NCBI GenBank assembly: GCA_023953905.1 | Contig: JAMLJA010000004.1 | Span: forward strand, 248,001 to 312,000 | Direction of reading: 5' to 3' | Source: Rhizobiaceae bacterium | GTDB lineage: Bacteria; Pseudomonadota; Alphaproteobacteria; Rhizobiales; Rhizobiaceae | Length of the DNA stretch: 64,000 nt | Part shown: positions 26,892-35,346 of the stretch, piece by piece | How positions within the stretch are numbered: position 1 is the stretch's first letter | Layout of the letters: every line of letters starts with the position of its first letter | Notes under the pieces: generated by a model | What the model was told of the DNA's origin: nothing | Databases searched by the model: none | Seen by the model: only the letters and a program-made list of their open reading frames with translations | Translations under genes and position numbers: made by a program

Positions 26892-28376
26892 ATGTCCTTC
26901 CAGAAACTTGACGAACTGTGCCACAAGCTCGAAGCGCTTGAGCATGCCCTCGCAATACTCGGCGCGGACGAGGCGACGCACATGGCGGTGGGCGGCGGAG
27001 AGAAGCGGGCCGAGGCAATGGGCGCGCTCGCCGGCATGCATCACAGACAGGCGACCGCGCCGGAAATAGCCGACTGGATCGATGCGGCCGGGAACGAGGA
27101 TCTGGACGAGGATCAAAGCTTGGCGCTGCGCGAGTTCCGGCGCCAATACCTCAATATGACCTGCCTGCCATCGGAGTTCGTGGAAAGACAGACGGGTGCA
27201 CGCATGCGCTGCGAGCAATTGTGGCGGGATCTGCGCGCAAAGGGGGACTGGGCGGGCTTCATGCCAGCGCTCGACGGCGTGATCAGGCTGGTACGCGAAG
27301 AAGCGCAACTGCGCGCCGACAAGCTCGGCCTTGATCCCTATGATGCGCTCATGGAGCAGTTCGATCCCGGCAACAGAGCCGCCGACATCGCGCCCGTGTT
27401 CGATGAACTCAAGACATTCCTCAAGGATTTCGTCCCCGAAGCTCTCGCTGTGCAAGAAGCGCGACTGGCGAAGCGTCCGTTGAAGGCACTTTCCGGCGTC
27501 TACCCGATCGAGCGCCAGCGCGAGCTTGGACTGGCCATGATGAATGCTGTCGGGTTCGATCTGACGCATGGTAGCCTGTCGGTCTCGCATCACCCGTTTT
27601 GCGGCGGCGTGCCGACGGATGTCCGCATAACGACACGCTACAAGACGACGGAATTCCTTTCGTCGCTGATGGGCGTCCTGCACGAGACTGGTCATGCACT
27701 CTACGAGCAGAATCTTCCCCGGGAATGGGCGCACTGGCCGCTCGGGCGCGCCCGCGGAATGGCGGTCCACGAGAGCCAGAGCCTGTTTGTCGAGAAGCAA
27801 CTGGGTCGCAACCCGGCGTTCTGGCAATGGGCGTTGCCGACGGTCGAACAGCATCTCGGCGAGGCCTGGTCGATGGACGACATTCTTCCACATGTTCATC
27901 ACGTCGGGCGCGGTCTGATACGGGTCGACGCTGATGAGGTGACATATCCCCTCCATGTGATCCTTCGGTTCGAGCTTGAGCAGGAGCTGATTTCGGGCCG
28001 GATGGAGACGCGTGACATTCCCGAGGCATGGGACGCCAAGATGCAGGCCTATCTCGTGCTTTCCACGATCGAGAACCCGGCGGACGGCCCGATGCAGGAT
28101 GTTCACTGGCCGGGCGCGGCTTTCGGCTATTTCCCCTCCTACACGCTCGGCGCCATGATGGCTGCGCAGCAATGGGCGGCGCTCACCCGAGCTCATTCGG
28201 ACGTGAATGAGGAAATCGCGCAAGGAAACTTTGAAACGGTCAATGCGTGGCGGCGAGACAATATCTGGTCGCAGGGCTCTCGCTGGTCGACGCCGGAACT
28301 CATGGAGCGCGCAACGGGCGAGAAGCTCAAGGCGCACTATTTCATGGATCATCTCAAATCGCGCTACGGAGCCTGA
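26892..28376 (+). CDS. M32-family metallocarboxypeptidase
   Basis: A 494-aa zinc carboxypeptidase (thermostable carboxypeptidase Taq type) that trims C-terminal residues from peptides. The metal motif GVLHETGHALYEQNL and the downstream Glu-containing VHESQSLFVEKQLGR are present, as are the FELEQELISG and GAAFGYFPSYTLGAMMAAQQ segments conserved in M32. The start at 26892 follows GGAG; the frame is open 88 codons upstream, into the preceding gene, and those codons are discounted. The panE-like gene starts 5 nt after its stop. Confidence 0.95.
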   Translation: MSFQKLDELCHKLEALEHALAILGADEATHMAVGGGEKRAEAMGALAGMHHRQATAPEIADWIDAAGNEDLDEDQSLALREFRRQYLNMTCLPSEFVERQTGARMRCEQLWRDLRAKGDWAGFMPALDGVIRLVREEAQLRADKLGLDPYDALMEQFDPGNRAADIAPVFDELKTFLKDFVPEALAVQEARLAKRPLKALSGVYPIERQRELGLAMMNAVGFDLTHGSLSVSHHPFCGGVPTDVRITTRYKTTEFLSSLMGVLHETGHALYEQNLPREWAHWPLGRARGMAVHESQSLFVEKQLGRNPAFWQWALPTVEQHLGEAWSMDDILPHVHHVGRGLIRVDADEVTYPLHVILRFELEQELISGRMETRDIPEAWDAKMQAYLVLSTIENPADGPMQDVHWPGAAFGYFPSYTLGAMMAAQQWAALTRAHSDVNEEIAQGNFETVNAWRRDNIWSQGSRWSTPELMERATGEKLKAHYFMDHLKSRYGA

Positions 28377-28381
28377 TCACC

Positions 28382-29422
28382 ATGGACGGCGGGCTGATCG
28401 CCGTCTTGGGTGCGGGAAGCATCGGCCTCTATATTGGTGGTCGTCTTGCCGCGACCGGGTCTCGGGTCCGTTTCATCGGCCGCGAGCGTCTGGCAGCAGA
28501 GATCGCCGCCAACGGATTGCGACTGACGGATCAAGTTGGGAGTGATCTTCGTCTGGCTCCCGGTTCGGTGGACTTTCGCACGGATCCCATGGGCCTGACG
28601 AAGGCCGACCTGATCCTGCTGACAGTCAAGGCGGGCGATACGGAAGCGGCGGGCGCCGAGCTCGCCAGATATGCGCCGCGTGATGCACTGATCATCAGCT
28701 TCCAGAACGGTATTGGCAATGAAGATGTGCTGCGCCGATTGCTTCCTGGCCGGACGATATTGCCCGGCATGGTGCCATTCAACGTCGTCCGGCAACCCAA
28801 TTCGACCTTCAAACAGGCTACCGGGGGCGCACTCGACATCGAAAGGAGCGCCGCGCTGGAACCTTGGCTGGACGCTTTTAGACGCGCGAGACTTCCCCTA
28901 ACCCAGCATGGTTCGTTCCGTTCGATTCAGTGGGGCAAACTGCTGATGAACCTGAACAACGCCATCAGCGGTCTGTCGGGATTGCCGCTGCGCGAAGAGC
29001 TCTCACAGCGCGACTATCGCCGTTGTCTGGCATTGGCACAGCAGGAAGCACTCGCGGCGATGCACGCCGCAGATATTCAGCCTGCACGCATGACGCCTTT
29101 ACCGCCCGAATGGCTGCCGCATTTCCTTCGCCTCCCAGATTGGATTTTCCTGCGCCTCGCTGGGCGCATCATGTCGATAGATCCGGCTGCACGCTCTTCG
29201 ATGATCGATGCGCTGGACACGGGCCGAAAAACAGACGTTGACTGGCTCAATGGCGAAATCGTGCGTCTCGCAGAAGGTCAAGGCCTGACTGCCCCCGCCA
29301 ATCGACGGCTGGTTGACCTCATTCACCGAACGGAGGCTGCATCCCGACGTCGCTGGAGCGGTCCGGAGCTTTGGGCAGAATTGAAGGCCGTGTCCAATCT
29401 GCGCACCGGAAAGCATCAATAG
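28382..29422 (+). CDS. Ketopantoate reductase (2-dehydropantoate 2-reductase) family protein
   Basis: A 346-aa NAD(P)H-dependent oxidoreductase. The Rossmann motif VLGAGSIGLYIGGRLA is at residues 7-22. IILTVKAGDT-like LILLTVKAGDTEAA, ALIISFQNGIGNED, and the ApbA/PanE C-terminal SIQWGKLLMNLNNAISGLSG with its active-site Lys and Asn are visible. It may make pantoate for coenzyme A, but rhizobia often carry several paralogues and no other pantothenate gene is nearby, so no symbol is given. It lies 5 nt downstream of the M32 peptidase gene. Confidence 0.85.
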   Translation: MDGGLIAVLGAGSIGLYIGGRLAATGSRVRFIGRERLAAEIAANGLRLTDQVGSDLRLAPGSVDFRTDPMGLTKADLILLTVKAGDTEAAGAELARYAPRDALIISFQNGIGNEDVLRRLLPGRTILPGMVPFNVVRQPNSTFKQATGGALDIERSAALEPWLDAFRRARLPLTQHGSFRSIQWGKLLMNLNNAISGLSGLPLREELSQRDYRRCLALAQQEALAAMHAADIQPARMTPLPPEWLPHFLRLPDWIFLRLAGRIMSIDPAARSSMIDALDTGRKTDVDWLNGEIVRLAEGQGLTAPANRRLVDLIHRTEAASRRRWSGPELWAELKAVSNLRTGKHQ

Positions 29423-29454
29423 GCTGAAGAAACGGTCGGGAGGACCTGATCGCG

Positions 29455-31257
29455 CTACTCGGCAGCCTGGAAGGCGGTCGCGCCAGTTTCGAACTGGAGC
29501 TTAGCCAGCCGCGCATAAATGCCACCTTGAGCCACGAGACTGGCATGGGTGCCTTCCTCGATCAGGCGTCCGTCGTTGATCACCAGAATGCGGTCAGCCT
29601 TGAGAACTGTCGCCAATCTGTGCGCGATGACGAGGGTGGTGCGGTCGCGCATGAGAGTCTCAAGCGCCTTCTGCACCATAGTTTCGCTTTCCGCGTCAAG
29701 CGCGGAGGTGGCCTCGTCCAGGAGCAGTATCGGCGCATTGCGCAGGACGGCGCGCGCGATTGCGATGCGCTGCCGCTGGCCGCCCGAAAGCGTCATGCCG
29801 CGCTCTCCAACTATAGCGTCGAAGCCTTCCGGCATCCGGTCGATGAAATCCGTCGCCATCGCGGTGCGGGCAGCAGCTTCGATTTCCTTACGGCTGGCGC
29901 CTGGCCGACCGAAGCCGATATTTTCGGCAATGCTTGCTGCAAAGACTGTCGAATCCTGCGGAACAAGCGCGATGCGGCTGCGCAAAGCGGCAGGGTCTGC
30001 CTCCCGCAAATCAACTCCGTCGACAAGGATCTTGCCCGACGCGGGATCGTAGAAACGAAGAAGCAGCGAGAAGATGGTGGTCTTGCCGGCTCCCGAAGGG
30101 CCGACAATTGCGACGGTCTCGCCCGGATTCACCCGGAAATCGAGTCCATGCAGGGCCGAACGCCCGGATTGGGCGGCGTAGGAAAATTCAACGTTGCAGA
30201 ACTCGATCGCGCCTTTCGCAGGTGAAGGAAAGGCACGCGGGTTCGCAGGTGGCAGAATGGCCGGTTGTTCGGCGAGAAGCTCGGTCAGCCTCTCGGCAGC
30301 GCCGGAGGCCTGCGCAAGCTCGGCCCAGACATCGGACAGAGCGCCAAGCGAACTCGCAGCCAGGATGGCATAGATCAGATATTGGCCAAGCGTACCGGTG
30401 GTCATGGCGCCTGTGAGGACATCCTGGGCGCCCAGCCACAGCAACCCGACGATCGATCCGAAAATAGTGAACACGCCGAAGAAGGTCAGAACCGTTCGGG
30501 CCACTGTCGAGCCGCGCGCGGTCTGGAAGGCCGTTTCGATCGCCTCGCCAAACCGATTGGTGACGAGATGTTCGTTGGTGAAGGCCTGCAGCGTGCGGAC
30601 CGACGAAATCTGCTCGCTCGCATAGGCGGTCGCCTTGGCGAGCATGTCCTGCGCGCGCCGCGAGCGCTTGCGCACATGGCGTCCGAACACCACCAGCGGC
30701 ACAACGATCACGGGAATGGCAGCGATGGCGAGGGCCGAGAGCTTTGGGCTCGTATAGACCATCATGAACAATGCGCCGACGCTCAGGATCGTGTCACGCA
30801 GAGCGATCGAGACGCTTGTGCCGACGGCTGACTTGATCTGCGTGGTATCGGCTGTCAGGCGCGAGATGATCTCGCCCGAATGCGAGCGGTCGAAGAACGA
30901 CGGCGAGAGCGTCACCACATGGGCAAAGACGTCACGCCTGATGTCGGCGACAACCCGTTCGCCAAGCATGGTGACAAAGAAGTAGCGGCAGGCGGATGCG
31001 AAGGCGAGCAGGCCGGCAAGGCCCACCAGCATGGCAAAATAGTCCGAGATCAGCCTGGAATCGGAAGCGGTGAAGCCGTGATCGATCATCCGGCGAACGG
31101 CCAGCGGCAGGGAAAGCGTGGTGCTCGCAGCAAGCGCCAAGAAAAAGACCGCAGCAATCACCATGCCACGATACCGCATGACATACGGCCATAACTTGCT
31201 GAGAGGCTTCAAGGAACGGTTGCGACCGTCCTGTCCTGTGATTGGCTCCATCGCCAT
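29455..31257 (-). CDS. ABC exporter half-transporter (permease fused to ATPase)
   Basis: A 600-aa inner-membrane half-transporter with an N-terminal six-helix exporter domain (about 30-310) and a C-terminal ATPase. Walker A GPSGAGKTT, the signature LSGGQRQRIAIARA, Walker B ILLLDEATSALD and switch HRL are intact. It resembles MsbA/BmrA-type lipid and drug exporters, common as single genes in rhizobia; the substrate is unknown. Its 3' end converges on the ketopantoate-reductase gene (32 nt apart), and it is divergent from rpmE. Confidence 0.92.
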   Translation of the reverse strand: MAMEPITGQDGRNRSLKPLSKLWPYVMRYRGMVIAAVFFLALAASTTLSLPLAVRRMIDHGFTASDSRLISDYFAMLVGLAGLLAFASACRYFFVTMLGERVVADIRRDVFAHVVTLSPSFFDRSHSGEIISRLTADTTQIKSAVGTSVSIALRDTILSVGALFMMVYTSPKLSALAIAAIPVIVVPLVVFGRHVRKRSRRAQDMLAKATAYASEQISSVRTLQAFTNEHLVTNRFGEAIETAFQTARGSTVARTVLTFFGVFTIFGSIVGLLWLGAQDVLTGAMTTGTLGQYLIYAILAASSLGALSDVWAELAQASGAAERLTELLAEQPAILPPANPRAFPSPAKGAIEFCNVEFSYAAQSGRSALHGLDFRVNPGETVAIVGPSGAGKTTIFSLLLRFYDPASGKILVDGVDLREADPAALRSRIALVPQDSTVFAASIAENIGFGRPGASRKEIEAAARTAMATDFIDRMPEGFDAIVGERGMTLSGGQRQRIAIARAVLRNAPILLLDEATSALDAESETMVQKALETLMRDRTTLVIAHRLATVLKADRILVINDGRLIEEGTHASLVAQGGIYARLAKLQFETGATAFQAAE

Positions 31258-31308
31258 AGTTTAGCGTCCCGCGCACCGCTTCGTTGGAAAATGTCCCTTG
31301 CGCGGCTC

Positions 31309-31337
31309 TTGTGCTTAATTTTCGGCTGATGTATAGG
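31309..31337 (+). promoter_or_regulatory. Probable sigma-70 promoter of rpmE
   Basis: TTGTGC (31309-31314) and TATAGG (31332-31337) are separated by exactly 17 nt. They lie about 120 nt upstream of the rpmE start, leaving a leader long enough for autoregulation by L31, which is inference only. Confidence 0.5.
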
Positions 31338-31458
31338 CCCAACCGACCGTTTTGAAGCCGTAGCCTCAGACGAGACGACCTTCAAGCATTGAAGCGTGGG
31401 TGACATCGCCGCAGGCGGCGTAAACGAGCCGCGCGGCACCATTTGCAGGAATTTCGCG

Positions 31459-31680
31459 ATGAAAGACAAGATCCACCCCGACTACCACATGATCAAGGTC
31501 GTGATGACCGACGGCAGCGAATACATGACCCGCTCGACCTACGGGCAGGAAGGTGACACGCTGAACCTGGACATCGATCCCTCGACCCATCCGGCCTGGA
31601 CCGGTGGTCAGCAGCACCTGCTCGACCGCGGCGGCCGCCTTTCGAAGTTCAAGAACAAGTTCGCCAATCTCGGCATCTGA
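31459..31680 (+). CDS. rpmE: 50S ribosomal protein L31
   Basis: A 73-aa large-subunit protein that bridges the central protuberance to the small subunit. The sequence [20 protein letters not shown] followed by [26 protein letters not shown] is a clear L31. The zinc-binding cysteines of the C+ form are absent: there is no Cys in the protein, so it is a zinc-independent form. GCAGGA lies 8 nt before the chosen ATG. The gene has a promoter at 31309-31337 and a terminator at 31704-31727. Confidence 0.97.
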   Translation: MKDKIHPDYHMIKVVMTDGSEYMTRSTYGQEGDTLNLDIDPSTHPAWTGGQQHLLDRGGRLSKFKNKFANLGI

Positions 31681-31703
31681 GCCAGATCGGACGAGTTACT
31701 GGA

Positions 31704-31727
31704 AACCCCGCTTCGGCGGGGTTTTTT
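31704..31727 (+). terminator. Intrinsic terminator of rpmE
   Basis: AACCCCGC (31704-31711) pairs with GCGGGGTT (31716-31723) around a TTCG tetraloop, followed by a run of T residues. The inverted stem also faces the convergent cyclic-nucleotide-binding gene. Confidence 0.9.
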
Positions 31728-31742
31728 GTTGGACTATGACAC

Positions 31743-32198
31743 TCAGCCGGCAAAGCGGGGTGACAGGCGCTCGATCCGCTGCAGCATCTCCTGAAGGTCA
31801 TGCGTTATCCGCTCGTGAAGCAGCACGGCGAGATCAGGATATTCCTCGAGCATACGGCGAAACTGCTTGCGGCTGAGGCGCATGACTCTGGCATCTGATA
31901 CGACTTCCGCACTCATCAACCAGCGCGTGGGAGCTATGAGCGCCAGTTCGCCGAGCAAGGCGCCGTGCTGCGCCATTCCGATCTCGGCGCGTTCGTTTCC
32001 GCGTTCTCGGTAGAGGCGGATATCACCAGAAACCACGACAAACGCCGCATCCGCCGCGCTGCCCTCGTGGAAAAGATCCCGGCCGGCAGACAGCAACAGC
32101 TTTTCAGCCCCGAAGGCAAGCAATCTCAGCTGATCCTCATGGAAACCCTGAAAAAGCCTGACGGCCGAAAGGATGCGGACGTCTTCATCGAGCGCCAT
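31743..32198 (-). CDS. Stand-alone cyclic-nucleotide-binding domain protein
   Basis: A 151-aa protein consisting almost entirely of a cNMP-binding beta-roll: LFQGFHEDQLRLLAFGAEKL, GRDLFHEGSAADAAFVVVSG, then a phosphate-binding-cassette-like GELALIAPTRW, and a helical tail (QFRRMLEEYPDLAVLLHERI). No helix-turn-helix follows, so it is not a CRP/FNR transcription factor; it probably senses a ligand and contacts a partner. The start at 32198 (MALDEDVRIL) is preferred by family resemblance; MSSDG at 32219, with GCAGGG before it, is an alternative. The 292 nt up to cenR hold nothing recognised. Confidence 0.75.
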   Translation of the reverse strand: MALDEDVRILSAVRLFQGFHEDQLRLLAFGAEKLLLSAGRDLFHEGSAADAAFVVVSGDIRLYRERGNERAEIGMAQHGALLGELALIAPTRWLMSAEVVSDARVMRLSRKQFRRMLEEYPDLAVLLHERITHDLQEMLQRIERLSPRFAG

Positions 32199-32490
32199 GT
32201 GAGGCCCATCGCTCGACATCGGCCCTGCAAACGCCGGTCCTGGGGCATGCGGACACTCGACACGGCGAGCCGGGGAACTCTGCGTCCCCGCCACTTGCCG
32301 TATCCATCTGTCTCGCCGCCCCGGAAGCAGAATCGACCCAGAATAGGTGGATCATCATCCTTGTCCCCGGTTGCACTGCTGATTCTGTCCCCTCAGCAGC
32401 GCCAGTCTCGCGCAATATGGTTAAGAGCCTATGCCGAAACTGCAGAAGTCGACCAGAAACGATAGTGTCGCGCGAAAATGCACCGCAAAT

Positions 32491-33174
32491 TCAGGGAATC
32501 AACTTGTAGCCGCCACTCTCCGTGACGAGAATTTCGGCATTGGACGGATCCCGCTCGATCTTCTGCCGCAACCGGTAGACATGTGTCTCCAGCGTGTGGG
32601 TCGTGACACCGGAGTTGTAGCCCCAGACTTCTTCCAGAAGCACGTCACGGGTCACCACCTTGTGGTCGGCCCGATAGAGATACTTGATGATGGAGGCTTC
32701 CTTCTCTGTCAGCCTGATCTTGCTCCCCCGCTGGTCGATGAGAAGTTTCTGACTTGGCTTGAAGGTGTAGGGCCCGACCGTAAAAGTGGCGTCCTCGCTC
32801 TGCTCGTGCTGGCGCAACTGCGCGCGGATGCGCGCTAGCAATACGGCGAAGCGGAACGGTTTTGTCACATAGTCGTTGGCGCCAGCTTCAAGACCCAGAA
32901 TGGTATCTGACTCGGTATCGTGCCCCGTCAGCATGATAATCGGAGCCTTGTAACCGCCCTTGCGAAGGACCTTCACCGCCTCGCGCCCGTCCATATCAGG
33001 CAGGCCGACATCCATGATTAGCAGGTCGATCAGGCCATTGCGCGCCGCGGTTATGCCTTTGGCCGCTGTTGGCTCCTGGAGAACGTCGAACTCCTCATAG
33101 AGGGCGAGTTGCTCGACAAGAGTTCCGCGGAGGTCGTCATCGTCATCGACAATCAGGATGGTGCGTGAGGTCAT
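32491..33174 (-). CDS. cenR: OmpR-family response regulator, CenR-type
   Basis: A 227-aa two-component regulator. The receiver domain has the acidic pocket IVDDDDD (about 8-14), phospho-acceptor Asp55 in LLIMDVGLPDMDG, and the switch Lys in DYVTKPFR. The C-terminal winged helix includes KIRLTEKEASIIKYLYRADH and LLEEVWGYNSGVTTHTLETH. This closely follows rhizobial and Caulobacter CenR (OtpR in Brucella), a regulator of cell-envelope genes that is essential or growth-critical in several species. The ATG at 33174 replaces a TTG two codons earlier. No cognate kinase is adjacent. An L,D-transpeptidase family gene is divergent, 160 bp away, a plausible target. Confidence 0.8.
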   Translation of the reverse strand: MTSRTILIVDDDDDLRGTLVEQLALYEEFDVLQEPTAAKGITAARNGLIDLLIMDVGLPDMDGREAVKVLRKGGYKAPIIMLTGHDTESDTILGLEAGANDYVTKPFRFAVLLARIRAQLRQHEQSEDATFTVGPYTFKPSQKLLIDQRGSKIRLTEKEASIIKYLYRADHKVVTRDVLLEEVWGYNSGVTTHTLETHVYRLRQKIERDPSNAEILVTESGGYKLIP

Positions 33175-33334
33175 GAACAATCCATTGGTGTGGAATGAAA
33201 ATCCGGGTTGACGCAGTTGCCTTTATGCGGAACCTGCCGCTCTCATAACCCACCTCACGGCGAATTGTTCGGCAGTGCGATCATACTCGAAAAATAGTGA
33301 GCGCAAATCCCCTGCGCCAGAGCACTGCGGTCGT

Positions 33335-33853
33335 ATGAAGCACTTAACCGTGAGGGCGCGCCCGGGAAACCGCTTGCAAGGGCTGCTGAATGCCGGCGGA
33401 ACCGTGTTTCCTTGCGCCCTGGGGCGCGGTGGAATCGTGTCTTTCAAGCATGAGGGAGACGGAGGCACGCCGCGCGCCAGAATGCGTATTCTCGGGGGCT
33501 ATTATCGGCGCGATCACCTCGTGTCGCCGCGCGCGACCCGACTTCCAATGAGGGCAATCACGCCAAAACTCGGCTGGTGCGAGGTCCCCGACGATCGCAA
33601 CTATAATCGACCGGTCAAGATGCCCTATGCCGCCAGTCACGAGACCATGCGGCGCGCCGATGGGCTGTACGATATCTGCATTGTTCTCAACTGGAATATC
33701 CGGCCGCGCCTTCGCGGGCGCGGAAGCGCGATTTTCTTTCATCTCGCACGAGATGGATTCACCCCGACACAGGGATGCGTTGCGGTGACGCGACAGGTCA
33801 TGGAGAGGCTGCTGCCCTACCTGTCGACCCGCACCATTCTGAGCGTGAAATAG
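33335..33853 (+). CDS. L,D-transpeptidase (YkuD) family protein
   Basis: A 172-aa protein of the COG3786 branch of YkuD enzymes. The catalytic region reads GSAIFFHLARDGFTPTQGCV, with the nucleophile Cys in QGCVAV and the His about 15 residues before it. Family members cross-link or edit peptidoglycan and are normally exported, yet no signal peptide is seen with the ATG at 33335, nor with the 20 codons upstream, so location is uncertain. It is divergent from cenR and converges on the methyltransferase gene (6 nt apart). Confidence 0.8.
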   Translation: MKHLTVRARPGNRLQGLLNAGGTVFPCALGRGGIVSFKHEGDGGTPRARMRILGGYYRRDHLVSPRATRLPMRAITPKLGWCEVPDDRNYNRPVKMPYAASHETMRRADGLYDICIVLNWNIRPRLRGRGSAIFFHLARDGFTPTQGCVAVTRQVMERLLPYLSTRTILSVK

Positions 33854-33859
33854 ATCTGC

Positions 33860-34516
33860 TCAGGCGAATCTCCAGACGATCGTTCGCTTAACCTCCGCGT
33901 CTTCCAGCGCGCGGCTGACCGGCACGCTATATTCCGCCACTTGTTCCAGCCGGTCTTTCGGCAGATAGGCCCTTCCGGGATCGCCCACGATTATCACACA
34001 ACCGCGTCGCCGCAGCGTTTCAAACCAAGGAACGAGACGGTCCACGATGTCGCGCTGGTAGAAGATGTCGCCCGCCAGCAAAACGTCCCAACCATGGTCG
34101 TGTCCAATCAGGTCCGCGATGACGGTTTCCAACGCTACGTTGTTGGCAGCCGCGTTGAGGCGCATGGCAGCCTCGCAGAATGGATCTATGTCGGCTGAGA
34201 TAACGTCTCTGGCCCCCGCGTTCACAGCGGCAATGCCAACCAGACCTGACCCCGCAGCGAAATCCAGGGCCCTCTTGCCGGCCAGAACGGCGGGATTGTC
34301 GAGGAGGTAGCGCGACAGCCCCTGCCCGCCCGCCCAGGCGAAAGCCCAGAATGGCGGCGGCAAACCGATCTCCGCGAGTTCCTCCTCCGTCTTCTGCCAA
34401 AGGTCATGCGCCTCATCGGCAAGGTGAAGCAAGATTTCCGGCACATGCGGCGGCGCGCCGAGCGTCGTATTGGCCAGAATGAAACGTTCGGCTTCGGCCG
34501 GCGTGAGCCTCTTCAA
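33860..34516 (-). CDS. Class I SAM-dependent methyltransferase (ETFB-lysine type)
   Basis: A 218-aa methyltransferase. Motif I is ALDFAAGSGLVGIAAVNAGA, with the following acidic D-x-D (ISADIDPF) and a post-motif DVLLAGDIFYQRDI. The WAFAWAGGQGLSRYLLDNP entrance is typical of the group related to PrmA and to the electron-transfer-flavoprotein beta-subunit lysine methyltransferase, which has a characterised Agrobacterium homologue. The substrate is inferred only. It starts with TTG at 34516, overlapping the stop of the EVE gene (TTGA), so it depends on translational coupling. Confidence 0.8.
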   Translation of the reverse strand: MKRLTPAEAERFILANTTLGAPPHVPEILLHLADEAHDLWQKTEEELAEIGLPPPFWAFAWAGGQGLSRYLLDNPAVLAGKRALDFAAGSGLVGIAAVNAGARDVISADIDPFCEAAMRLNAAANNVALETVIADLIGHDHGWDVLLAGDIFYQRDIVDRLVPWFETLRRRGCVIIVGDPGRAYLPKDRLEQVAEYSVPVSRALEDAEVKRTIVWRFA

Positions 34517-34944
34517 GGTGCGGGATCAAGCTCCATCATACGGCACACTTCCTGCCATTCCTCGGGCGTCACCGGTTGCACGGAGAGACGTCCGAGACGC
34601 ACGAGCGCCATCTCAGAAAGCTTCGGATTGGCTTTAACCTGCGCAAGCGTGACGGGCTTCGGCACCGGCTTGACGGCGCGAATGTCGACGCATTCCCACC
34701 GTGGGTCGTCGGTCGTGGAATCGGGATGGGCGAGCGCACAGACCTCGGCAATGCCGACGATATCCATTCCCGCATTGGAATGGTAGAAAAAGCCCAGATC
34801 GCCGATCTGCATGGCGCGCATGTTGTTGCGGGCCGCATAGTTGCGAACGCCGTCCCATTCGCTGCCCTTCTTACCTTTCGCCGTCAGATCGTCGAAGGAA
34901 AAGACATGCGGCTCGGACTTGAAGAGCCAGTAATTCCTGGACAT
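34513..34944 (-). CDS. EVE-domain protein
   Basis: A 143-aa PUA-like fold protein. It starts MSRNYWLFKSEP and has WDGVRNYAARNNMRAMQIGD and GFFYHSNAGMDIVGIAEV, the usual EVE signature (a thymocyte nuclear protein 1 relative). EVE domains bind modified bases in nucleic acids. The ATG at 34944 is the conserved start; 11 upstream codons are discounted. Its stop overlaps the TTG of the methyltransferase gene. It lies downstream of the YciI gene (61 nt). Confidence 0.92.
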   Translation of the reverse strand: MSRNYWLFKSEPHVFSFDDLTAKGKKGSEWDGVRNYAARNNMRAMQIGDLGFFYHSNAGMDIVGIAEVCALAHPDSTTDDPRWECVDIRAVKPVPKPVTLAQVKANPKLSEMALVRLGRLSVQPVTPEEWQEVCRMMELDPAP

Positions 34945-35005
34945 GCGCACTCCGCTATTGGCGACGGACGCCGGCAATCTTACCGACGTCGCTGCCGTCT
35001 GTTTA

Positions 35006-35302
35006 TCAGGCGCTTGCCGGATTGTTGAAGACCCAGTTCCAGGCGGTCACCTCGGTCTGGGCGAAGATTCCGGCCTTGGCGTAGGGATCCCCGGCGAAAA
35101 TTTCCCTGGCCGCATCGATGCTGTCGGCCTCAATCACAACAAGGCTTCCATTCGGCTTGCCGTCCTCGCCGAGAAAAGGCCCCGCAAACTTCAGCGTTCC
35201 TTTGGCGTTCAGGTCATTCAGGAACTCCACATGCGGGGGGCGCGTGTCGATCCTGACCTGAAGGTGGCCCGGCTTGTCCTTGCCGACAAATGCAAAAAGC
35301 AT
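35006..35302 (-). CDS. YciI-family protein
   Basis: A 98-aa dimeric alpha-beta barrel protein. MLFAFVGKDKPG, then RPPHVEFLNDLNAKGTLKFA with the conserved His, and GSLVVIEADSIDAAREIFAG match the YciI/YCII family. The His-Asp pair is suggestive of an enzyme but no reaction is established. It is in the same direction as gpsA (45 nt upstream) and the EVE gene, so it is likely part of a tsaD-gpsA-yciI-EVE-methyltransferase transcription unit. Confidence 0.9.
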   Translation of the reverse strand: MLFAFVGKDKPGHLQVRIDTRPPHVEFLNDLNAKGTLKFAGPFLGEDGKPNGSLVVIEADSIDAAREIFAGDPYAKAGIFAQTEVTAWNWVFNNPASA

Positions 35303-35346
35303 GCTTTCCTACTCCCATTATGCCGAAGGCACCATGCCTCCGAAGG

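Noticed and set aside
26802..28352. 516-codon minus-strand ORF
   Set aside because: Antisense to the M32 carboxypeptidase, which has an intact HETGH motif; no recognisable domain.
33282..33296. 13-nt sequence CATACTCGAAAAA shared with about 44383-44395
   Set aside because: Repeats of this length are expected many times by chance in 64 kb; no palindrome or common context.
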